Assembly: GCA_022563075.1 (NCBI GenBank)
Contig: JADFOC010000206.1
Location: forward strand, 1-5,744
Direction of reading: 5' to 3'
Source of the DNA: Pseudomonadota bacterium
Lineage (GTDB): Bacteria > Pseudomonadota > Gammaproteobacteria > Pseudomonadales > Pseudohongiellaceae
Length of the DNA stretch: 5,744 nucleotides
The notes below the pieces were generated by a model. The model ran no database searches and was not told the origin of the DNA. It worked only from the letters and a program-made list of their open reading frames with translations. Positions 1 through 5,405 of the stretch are shown in pieces (position 1 is the first letter of the stretch; each line of letters opens with the position of its first letter). The translations under genes and the position numbers were made by a program.

Positions 1-3
1 CCG

Positions 4-420
4 TTATCTCCTCCGCCCGCCGCCAAAGCGGTAGTCCACCGTATGCATGCGCGTTTTGCGGGTGCGCGCCGGCGGCCTCGGTGTGGGCCGGTACACGCGC
101 GGCTGCGGCGCCTGCGGCATGGCCCGGATGCTCACCTTGATGCCGTGGTCGATGAAACCGCTGAAGCCGGTCTCCCGCCGCATGACGCGTCCGTGGATGG
201 GCTGCGACAACGGAACACTGAACTCGTCGTCCCGCATCATCTGTACCACCACTTCCGTGCCCTCGTCAATCGAGTCCAGCATGCGCAGCTTCATGCCGTA
301 GGGATTGAGGTCGAGGAGCACCCCCTGCATTTTGCTGTCCGGCGTGTCGCTCAACCATACCAGGCACGGGCGGCAGACGGCGGTCCGCGGCGCCGTTCGC
401 CGGCCTTTGCCGGAAGCCAC
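4..420 (-). CDS. PilZ-domain protein with basic Pro/Arg-rich tail
   Basis: Likely cyclic-di-GMP-responsive PilZ domain protein, about 138 residues from a GTG start at 420. From that start, an RRTAPR segment at residues 7-12 supplies the RxxxR half of the PilZ signature. DLNPYG at residues 37-42 supplies the D/N-x-S-x-x-G half, with Asn in place of the usual Ser. The following beta-rich stretch to about residue 98 fits the rest of the barrel. The last 40 residues are rich in Pro and Arg and probably disordered. The frame stays open upstream to 630, but that part is low-complexity, Arg/Gly/Pro-rich, and overlaps the divergent dehydrogenase start, so I do not accept it as coding. No good ribosome binding site precedes the GTG. 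An ATG at 330 would remove the RxxxR motif. Family assignment is fairly sure; start and ligand binding are inference. No partner domain shows which process it controls. Confidence 0.72.
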   Translation of the reverse strand: MASGKGRRTAPRTAVCRPCLVWLSDTPDSKMQGVLLDLNPYGMKLRMLDSIDEGTEVVVQMMRDDEFSVPLSQPIHGRVMRRETGFSGFIDHGIKVSIRAMPQAPQPRVYRPTPRPPARTRKTRMHTVDYRFGGGRRR

Positions 421-512
421 CCCGTGCGGCGCCGGGGTGTATCCTGCCGGACCTCCCGTCCGGGCTAACGGACATACGCGCCCGGCGCCGCCGAATCCTC
501 CAGGTGATCGGC

Positions 513-547
513 GAATCCTTGAAATCCTCCGAATTCTTGAAACCACC
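513..547. repeat. Two-copy imperfect tandem repeat, 18-base period
   Basis: GAATCCTTGAAA at 513-524 recurs as GAATTCTTGAAA at 531-542 with one mismatch, giving an 18-base period. A shorter related piece, GAATCCTCC, lies just upstream at 493-501. The repeat sits in the gap between the divergent PilZ and dehydrogenase genes, 25 to 60 bases before the dehydrogenase start. It is clearly more AT-rich than its surroundings. It could be an operator, a remnant of a dispersed repeat, or chance; the sequence alone does not decide. Confidence 0.55.
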
Positions 548-560
548 GGGAAACTACCGG

Positions 561-565
561 GGAGG
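561..565 (+). promoter_or_regulatory. Ribosome binding site of the dehydrogenase
   Basis: GGAGG lies seven bases before the ATG at 573. It supports that start over the upstream in-frame ATG at 504, which has no comparable site and would add residues unlike the family's N-terminus. Confidence 0.75.
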
Positions 566-572
566 CAACCGA

Positions 573-1169
573 ATGAAAGCGGCCGTCTACAAGGGCAAGC
601 AGCGCTTCGAGATCGAAGAGATACCGACACCGTCGCCCGGCCCGGACCAGGTGCTGGTCAAGGTCCACTTCTGCGCCATATGCGGCACCGATGTCCACGC
701 CTTCCTTTACGACATCGCCCCGCCCGGCACAGTCCTTGGTCACGAGTTCGCCGGTGACGTGGTTGAGGTTGGCCCGTCGGTCACGGAGTGGAAAGTGGGC
801 GACCGCGTGATCGGCGGCGGCGGCGATCCTCCGCCCGGCCATGAGCCCCTGACGCGGACCCACCCGCGCTACAACTACCGGACGATGGGATTCCCGGAAG
901 GCTCTATTCGCGGCTATGCCGAGTACGTCCTGATGGAGGAGTGGCAGCCAATTCTGATCCCGGACGGCATCAGCGACGAGGAGGCCGCGATGTGCGAGCC
1001 TACGGCCGTCGCCGTCCACGCCGTCCGCAACTCTGACCTGAAACTCGGTGAAACTGACCACTCCGTCACCATCGGTATCCAACTCTGCCATGGCCTGTTG
1101 GCCGCGGCTTTCAACCTCCGCGCCCAGCGCGGTTGCCATAAAACCCAGTATGCCCAGGCTGCAAACTAA
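573..1169 (+). CDS. Zinc-dependent medium-chain dehydrogenase, 3' half lost at a junction
   Basis: N-terminal catalytic half of a medium-chain alcohol/polyol dehydrogenase, which would oxidise an alcohol with NAD(P)+ using catalytic zinc. The start MKAAVYKG is typical of the family. Likely zinc ligands are Cys37 (in CAICGTDVH), His57-Glu58 (in LGHEFAG) and Glu142 (in CEPTAVAVHA). The four-cysteine structural-zinc lobe of classical members is absent; residues 81-103 hold a Gly/Pro/His-containing insert instead. Homology-like sequence stops at about residue 160 (LKLGE). The family would continue here with a V-x-V-x-G-A-G-x-x-G nucleotide-binding fold. Residues 161-198 read antisense through an EF-hand gene to a chance stop at 1167. 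Family members run about 340-380 residues, so this 198-residue frame lacks the whole Rossmann domain. The exact substrate (sorbitol, threonine or other) cannot be read. The family call is confident; the 3' end is not a natural gene end. Confidence 0.8.
   Translation: MKAAVYKGKQRFEIEEIPTPSPGPDQVLVKVHFCAICGTDVHAFLYDIAPPGTVLGHEFAGDVVEVGPSVTEWKVGDRVIGGGGDPPPGHEPLTRTHPRYNYRTMGFPEGSIRGYAEYVLMEEWQPILIPDGISDEEAAMCEPTAVAVHAVRNSDLKLGETDHSVTIGIQLCHGLLAAAFNLRAQRGCHKTQYAQAAN
1038..1058. other. Probable chimeric junction between two unrelated sequences
   Basis: Two genes on opposite strands both lose their family sequence here. The plus-strand dehydrogenase ends after LKLGE (codons to 1052) and the minus-strand EF-hand gene ends after its first calcium loop (codons down to about 1041). 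Composition also changes from strongly GC-rich on the left to more balanced on the right. The heptamer TGAAACT occurs twice at the join, at 1039-1045 and 1049-1055. The breakpoint cannot be placed more precisely because both readings remain plausible over about 15 bases. Confidence 0.78.
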
Positions 1170-1184
1170 GCGAGATTTTCCCAT
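1041..1184 (-). CDS. Secreted EF-hand calcium-binding protein, 5' fragment
   Basis: First 48 codons of a minus-strand gene starting at the ATG at 1184. Residues 1-21 look like a Sec signal peptide: basic MGKSR, then a hydrophobic stretch ending ALGA, with probable cleavage before Glu22. After about 14 residues comes a full canonical EF-hand loop at residues 36-47 (DTDGDGVVSFTE), with Asp at positions 1, 3 and 5, Gly at 6 and Glu at 12, followed by Phe. This predicts calcium binding in the periplasm or outside the cell. Such proteins usually carry two to four loops, so most of the gene is missing. The frame stays open to 465, but that part is antisense to the dehydrogenase and has no EF-hand character. 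The gene is divergent from the NHL-repeat gene and shares a 147-base gap with it. The real function is unknown beyond calcium binding. Confidence 0.72.
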
Positions 1185-1191
1185 GCTATTT

Positions 1192-1196
1192 CTCCT
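1192..1196 (-). promoter_or_regulatory. Ribosome binding site of the EF-hand gene
   Basis: On the minus strand AGGAG lies seven bases before the ATG at 1184. It is a near-ideal Shine-Dalgarno site and is the main reason for accepting this minus-strand fragment as a real gene start. Confidence 0.75.
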
Positions 1197-1331
1197 GCTT
1201 CACTGTTAGTTGTCTTCACCGGTTATACGCAGGATTCCGAGTATCCCGTCGCTGCTCGCGCTGGTTGATTCACCTCCAGTTCCGTGTAAGCTTGGGAGAC
1301 ACTATCCACAGCATCCACAGCGGTGAAGGTA

Positions 1332-2258
1332 ATGACTGAGCGTAAGATTAGCACCCACCAACTTTATACGGCTGCATTGTTATTGACCACCTGGTTAGTA
1401 GCACCTGCAAGCTATGCACAAGAGTATATCCTGGACCCTGATTGGCCACAGCCGCTACCGGACGACATCGAATGGGGGCAAGTGCCAAATGTCACCATCG
1501 ATAAGGATGGCTATATCTATGCCTTTCATCGTTCAGATCCTCCGATTTTAAAATTTGATCCCGATGGTGTATTGGTCAAATCATGGGGCGCTGAATGGAT
1601 CGCCACACCTCATGGTTTTCGTGCGGCACCGGATGGGTCTCTGTGGGCAACCGACTACGATAGGCAACAAGGTCACACCGTGACCAAGTTCGATACCGAA
1701 GGGAATTTATTGTTGCGACTTGGTGCTCGCGGATTTGCCGGTGTCGGCCCCAACACTTTTAACGGGCCTACCGATTTGGCAGTCGCCGAGAACGGGGACA
1801 TCTTTGTGGTGGATGGGCATTGGAACAACCGCATCGTGAAATATAATAAAGCGGGAAAATATCTCATGGAGTGGGGACACAAAGGAACGGGTCCCGGTGA
1901 ATTCGACTTACCTCACACCATAGTGATTGATAGAAGAGGCCGGGTGCTGATCGGCGATCGCTCTAATCACCGCATTCAGATTTTTGATCAGCAAGGCGTC
2001 TATATCACCGAGTGGGATCAGTTTGGCTGGCCCAGTGGCATGTTTATCGACCAGAATGACATCCTTTACGTGGCCGATTACCAGAGCAAGCGCGGTGTTA
2101 CCTACGGCAGTGCCGAAGATGGCACGGTGATGGGTTTCATCGCCGGTTCGGAACCGGAAGGTGTGGTGGTGGATGCAGCGGGTAATGTATACACCGGCGA
2201 AGTCACCGGTGGTGAAGGAGGCGAGGGTCGCATCATTCGTAAATTCATCAAACAATAG
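1332..2258 (+). CDS. Secreted NHL-repeat beta-propeller, peptidyl-hydroxyglycine lyase-like
   Basis: A 308-residue exported beta-propeller of NHL repeats. Residues 1-29 form a Sec signal peptide with a hydrophobic core and probable cleavage after ASYA, before Gln30. Repeat blades follow from about residue 45 to the end, each with a pattern like 'DxxGxxY/FVxD...R/K-I/V-x-K/I-F/Y'. The layout matches the bacterial relatives of peptidyl-alpha-hydroxyglycine alpha-amidating lyase (PAL). Several positions that correspond, from memory, to PAL active-site residues are kept: Arg67 (FHR), His94 (TPHG), His195 (LPH) and Arg210 (DRSNHR). The catalytic Tyr position reads His163 (DGHWNNR), and the third zinc His appears to be Glu276 (PEG). 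The true reaction is therefore uncertain. The ATG at 1332 is chosen. A GTG at 1323 would add three residues, and neither has a well-spaced ribosome binding site. A hairpin follows the stop. The gene is probably transcribed alone. Confidence 0.82.
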   Translation: MTERKISTHQLYTAALLLTTWLVAPASYAQEYILDPDWPQPLPDDIEWGQVPNVTIDKDGYIYAFHRSDPPILKFDPDGVLVKSWGAEWIATPHGFRAAPDGSLWATDYDRQQGHTVTKFDTEGNLLLRLGARGFAGVGPNTFNGPTDLAVAENGDIFVVDGHWNNRIVKYNKAGKYLMEWGHKGTGPGEFDLPHTIVIDRRGRVLIGDRSNHRIQIFDQQGVYITEWDQFGWPSGMFIDQNDILYVADYQSKRGVTYGSAEDGTVMGFIAGSEPEGVVVDAAGNVYTGEVTGGEGGEGRIIRKFIKQ

Positions 2259-2264
2259 GCCATG

Positions 2265-2306
2265 CAGGCGGGTCTTAAGCTGTTGATTTTAAAAGACTCG
2301 CGCCTG
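2265..2306 (+). terminator. Imperfect hairpin after the NHL gene, possible terminator
   Basis: CAGGCG at 2265-2270 pairs with CGCCTG at 2301-2306, and GTCTT at 2272-2276 pairs with AAGAC at 2293-2297. This gives an 11-base-pair stem with a small internal mismatch and a 16-base AT-rich loop. It begins six bases after the NHL stop. No strong T-run follows, only TTAAT, so it is a weak candidate for intrinsic termination. It may instead be an mRNA-stabilising 3' structure. Confidence 0.42.
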
Positions 2307-2312
2307 TTAATC

Positions 2313-2321
2313 TGCTAGAAT
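2313..2321 (+). promoter_or_regulatory. korA: Extended -10 promoter candidate for korAB
   Basis: TGCTAGAAT reads as an extended -10 element: TG at 2313-2314, one base, then TAGAAT at 2316-2321, one mismatch from TATAAT. At the expected -35 distance there is only the poor match AAGACT (2293-2298), which is usual for extended -10 promoters. Transcription would start near 2328 and give a leader of about 80 bases to the korA ATG at 2408. The -35 region overlaps the right arm of the preceding hairpin. Confidence 0.4.
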
Positions 2322-2407
2322 CCTACCTCTCTTCACCGAGCTGTCTTCAACTAGTTCTTAATTTTTTCGATTATTTGATGCGCCCAATAGGTTTTAATAA
2401 ACGCACT

Positions 2408-4294
2408 ATGAAATTAGCGGAAGAAAAACTAGACGAACATCATCTCGACCAGAAAGAAGTCAAGGATGTGGTGGTGCGTTTCGCGGGAGATTCCGGTGAC
2501 GGTATGCAATTGACCGGTGCCAATTTCACTCAGTCGACAGCACTCTATGGCAATGACCTGTCTACCTTTCCGGATTTCCCAGCTGAGATTCGTGCGCCAA
2601 TTGGGTCGACTTTCGGCGTGTCGGCATTTCAGATTTATTTCGGTACAGAAGACATTACCACCGCCGGAGATGCCTGGGATGTGCTGGTTGCCATGAATCC
2701 AGCGGCACTGGTGACTAATATAGACAATCTCATTGAGGGTGGATTGCTTATCGTCGACAGTGGCGCCTTTACTGCCAAGAATTTAAACAAGGCCAAGTAT
2801 CAGAGCAATCCACTCGAGGACGGCTCGCTGGGTGCCTTCCGTGTTCTGAGTATAGATATACACAAGGCTGTGTTGGCGGCTGTCGAGCCATTCAATCTCG
2901 GTCATACGGCAGCACTGCGCTGTAAGAACATGTGGACGCTGGGATTGGTGATGTGGCTTTTCGATCGTGATCTCCGCACAACTATTGAAAACATTGGAAC
3001 TAAATTTTCCAAGAGTCCGGACATAGCCGATGCCAACATTGCCGCCATGAAAGCGGGCCATGCTTACGGTGAAACTGCTGAACTACCAGCGGGCATTCAT
3101 GTTTATATAGTGCCGAAAGCGAAAGTGGCACCTGGCACCTATAGAAACGTAACAGGTACCACAGCTTTAGCCTGGGGATTGATAGCAGGGTCGGAACTAG
3201 CAGATATTGATTTGTTGTTTGCATCCTACCCCATTACGCCTGCTTCGAATTTATTACATGAGCTCACCAATCGGAAAGAGTTTCGAATTAATACTTTCCA
3301 GGCCGAAGATGAGATTGCCGCCGTGTGTGCCGCTATTGGTGCTTCTTTCGCGGGTTCTCTGGGAGTGACTTCCAGTGCCGGTCCGGGTATTGCGCTGAAA
3401 GCAGAAGGTATCGCACTGGCGGCTGCTACCGAGTTACCGCTGGTGATTGTGAACACACAGCGTGGTGGGCCGTCTACCGGTTTACCTACCAAGACAGAAC
3501 AGTCTGATTTGAATATGGCGGTATTTGGTCGCCATGGTGATACGCCGATACCGGTTATTGCAGCCGCTACTCCAATCGATTGTTTCGATGTCGCCATCGA
3601 AGCGGTACGCCTGGCGACCAAGTACATGACCCCAGTCATGCTGCTTTCGGACGGGTACCTGGCCAATGCGGCGGAACCTTGGAAGATTCCAGATCCGGAT
3701 ACGCTAACGCCTTTCCCGGTGAAATATCACACCGAGAAAGCAGGATTTAATCCTTCCTTGCGCAATGATGTAACCCTGGCACGAGTTTGGGCGAAGCCTG
3801 GCACAGCTGGATTGGAACATCGAATCGGCGGTATCGAGCGAAATTTTGAAACTGGCGATATTTCCTATGATCCTGATAACCATCAGAAAATGACGGATCT
3901 TCGCCGCGCCAAGGTGGCGCGAATAGCGGATGACATCCCCTTACAAGAGGTTTGCCTGGGGAATGATTCTGGTAAAATCGCGATCGTCGGTTGGGGTTCA
4001 ACCTTCGGCGCTATTCACCAGGCGGTGAAGCGGGCGCGCAGTGAAGGACTGGATGTTTCTCACATACAAGTAAGGTATATCTGCCCCTTGCCAAAAAACC
4101 TGGGTGAGTTGTTGCGAGGCTTCGAAGCTGTAGTGGTGCCGGAGATGAATACAGGACAATTCATCCGTTTGCTTCGATCCGAGTATCTGATCGATGCCGA
4201 GGGCATCAATAAAGTTGCTGGTCAACCCTTTAAAATTGGTGAGGTGCTAGCGGCTATTCACGAAAAGAACGCAGCACTGGAGAGCCAAGCATGA
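2408..4294 (+). CDS. korA: 2-oxoacid:ferredoxin oxidoreductase, fused gamma-alpha subunit (KorA type)
   Basis: Large subunit of a thiamine-diphosphate enzyme that oxidatively decarboxylates a 2-oxoacid (most likely 2-oxoglutarate) to acyl-CoA, or runs in reverse, with ferredoxin as electron carrier. It acts in the cytoplasm. From the ATG at 2408 it has 628 residues. The gamma domain comes first, with RFAGDSGDG at 24-32 and the family segment around GHTAALRCKNMW near 165-176. The alpha pyrimidine-binding domain begins near 245 and carries YPITPAS at 274-280 and TQRGGPSTGLPTKTEQSD at 350-367. The C-terminal PFOR domain II starts at about 523 (KIAIVGWGSTFG). Length and order match two-subunit KorA enzymes. 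An in-frame ATG at 2378 and a TTG at 2375 would add 10 or 11 residues unlike the family start; no start has a good ribosome binding site. The gene overlaps korB by four bases, so translation is probably coupled. Substrate preference among 2-oxoacids is inferred from overall resemblance. Confidence 0.92.
   Translation: MKLAEEKLDEHHLDQKEVKDVVVRFAGDSGDGMQLTGANFTQSTALYGNDLSTFPDFPAEIRAPIGSTFGVSAFQIYFGTEDITTAGDAWDVLVAMNPAALVTNIDNLIEGGLLIVDSGAFTAKNLNKAKYQSNPLEDGSLGAFRVLSIDIHKAVLAAVEPFNLGHTAALRCKNMWTLGLVMWLFDRDLRTTIENIGTKFSKSPDIADANIAAMKAGHAYGETAELPAGIHVYIVPKAKVAPGTYRNVTGTTALAWGLIAGSELADIDLLFASYPITPASNLLHELTNRKEFRINTFQAEDEIAAVCAAIGASFAGSLGVTSSAGPGIALKAEGIALAAATELPLVIVNTQRGGPSTGLPTKTEQSDLNMAVFGRHGDTPIPVIAAATPIDCFDVAIEAVRLATKYMTPVMLLSDGYLANAAEPWKIPDPDTLTPFPVKYHTEKAGFNPSLRNDVTLARVWAKPGTAGLEHRIGGIERNFETGDISYDPDNHQKMTDLRRAKVARIADDIPLQEVCLGNDSGKIAIVGWGSTFGAIHQAVKRARSEGLDVSHIQVRYICPLPKNLGELLRGFEAVVVPEMNTGQFIRLLRSEYLIDAEGINKVAGQPFKIGEVLAAIHEKNAALESQA
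4279..4284 (+). promoter_or_regulatory. korB: Ribosome binding site of korB inside korA
   Basis: GGAGAG lies six bases before the korB ATG at 4291, within the last codons of korA. Together with the ATGA stop-start overlap it fixes the korB start. Confidence 0.65.
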
Positions 4295-5301
4295 ATGACG
4301 CGCTACCCAAGCTAACCCTGAAGGATTATGCCTCGGACCAGGAAGTCAGATGGTGTCCGGGCTGTGGTGATTATGCCATTCTGAAGAGCATTCAGAAGCT
4401 GATGCCTGAGCTCGGTCGGCCGAAGGAAAATCAGGTATTCGTTTCCGGTATCGGTTGTGCTTCGCGCTTTCCTTATTACATGAACACCTATGGGTTTCAC
4501 ACGATTCATGGTCGAGCACCGTCTATCGCTACGGGTATCAAGTTAGCCAATCCAGAATTGGATGTGTGGGTTATCACCGGCGATGGCGATGGCTTCAGTA
4601 TTGGCGGCAACCACATGATGCATGTACTACGACGCAACGTGGATTTGCAGATATTACTTTTCAATAATGAAATTTATGGATTGACTAAGGGCCAGTATTC
4701 GCCCACGTCACAAGCAGGTACTCGTTCACCTTCCTCGCCGGAGGGATCGATCGATTCACCGTTGTCTCCTTGCTTGATGGCCTTAGGCTCAGGTGGCACT
4801 TTTATAGCGAGGACTATCGATACCGAGGCTAAGCATTTGTCAGCGGTAGTAAAGCGTGGTTTTGGTCACAAGGGCACCGCCTTTATCGAAATCTTGCAGA
4901 ATTGTCCTATCTATAATGATGGCATCTTCGAACAGGTTAAGAATAAGAAAATTGCAGCGGATTTCAGGGTTGAATTGGAACACGGTAAGCCTGCCGTATT
5001 CGGCAAACAGCGTGACAAAGGAATTCGATTAAATCGGGAAAATCTGACTCTGGAAGTCATCACAATTGACAATAGTGAATCTGACAGCGAACTGTTAGTT
5101 CATGATGAAACCAATAAGGCACAAGCACAGATGTTGGCTGCCATGGTTGGTCCTGACTATCCGGTTGCGATCGGCGTATTGTATCGCGAAGACAGGACAT
5201 CTTTTGTTGATGATTCGCATGCCTTGCTTACTAAATCCAGACAAACCAGCAGTTCGTTAAAAGAATTGTTACACAGTGGCCATACCTGGGTAGTTGATTA
5301 G
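4291..5301 (+). CDS. korB: 2-oxoacid:ferredoxin oxidoreductase, beta subunit (KorB type)
   Basis: Thiamine-diphosphate and [4Fe-4S]-binding subunit, 336 residues, partner of the preceding KorA. Likely cluster ligands are Cys22 and Cys25 (CPGC), Cys56 (GIGCASRF) and Cys205 (QNCPIYND). The 31- and 149-residue gaps after the CPGC pair match the ligand pattern I recall for archaeal two-subunit oxoacid:ferredoxin oxidoreductases. The diphosphate/Mg motif GDGDGFSIGG is at 97-106, with the closing Asn-Asn at 125-126 (FNNEIYGLTKGQ). The C-terminal PFO-beta domain follows from about 205. Start ATG 4291 overlaps the korA stop as ATGA. All expected catalytic and cluster residues are present, so the enzyme looks functional. 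No ferredoxin gene, or separate gamma or delta subunit, lies next to the pair within the window; electrons would go to a ferredoxin encoded elsewhere. A pyruvate or branched-chain substrate cannot be excluded, but 2-oxoglutarate is the usual one for this arrangement. Confidence 0.92.
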   Translation: MNDALPKLTLKDYASDQEVRWCPGCGDYAILKSIQKLMPELGRPKENQVFVSGIGCASRFPYYMNTYGFHTIHGRAPSIATGIKLANPELDVWVITGDGDGFSIGGNHMMHVLRRNVDLQILLFNNEIYGLTKGQYSPTSQAGTRSPSSPEGSIDSPLSPCLMALGSGGTFIARTIDTEAKHLSAVVKRGFGHKGTAFIEILQNCPIYNDGIFEQVKNKKIAADFRVELEHGKPAVFGKQRDKGIRLNRENLTLEVITIDNSESDSELLVHDETNKAQAQMLAAMVGPDYPVAIGVLYREDRTSFVDDSHALLTKSRQTSSSLKELLHSGHTWVVD

Positions 5302-5405
5302 TCGATGACCTTGGTCTATTGGCGGTGTGGTTGGCCTACGCAAAGTTCGTGACGATTTATTCTCCTACCAAGCAATTACAAAACACATTGGTGTAAACTG
5401 AGCCC

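Noticed and set aside
421..630. Upstream extension of the PilZ frame to an ATG at 630.
   Set aside because: It would overlap the dehydrogenase start and its ribosome binding site, and the added residues are low-complexity Arg/Gly/Pro sequence typical of antisense reading in GC-rich DNA.
1304..1321. Perfect two-copy tandem repeat ATCCACAGC just before the NHL gene, including CTATCCACA, one mismatch from a DnaA box.
   Set aside because: There is only one DnaA-like nonamer, with no cluster, AT-rich unwinding region or replication gene nearby. A two-copy nonamer can arise by chance or slippage.
1185..1331. Divergent promoter region between the EF-hand and NHL genes, with TTGATT at 1265-1270 as a possible -35.
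   Set aside because: The matching -10 (TAAGCT near 1287) is poor. Promoters are expected in this gap but cannot be placed from sequence alone.
3226..3666. Long minus-strand open frame (146 codons) inside korA.
   Set aside because: It is antisense to a strongly conserved part of korA, shows no recognisable motif, and is best explained as a shadow frame.
5376..5396. Inverted repeat TTACA...TGTAA before the PhoX-like gene.
   Set aside because: The arms are only five bases with an 11-base spacer, which is short enough to be chance. No promoter elements could be placed around it with confidence.
5302..5405. Terminator or promoter in the gap between korB and the PhoX-like gene.
   Set aside because: I found no stem longer than about four pairs followed by a T-run, and no -35/-10 pair with normal spacing.
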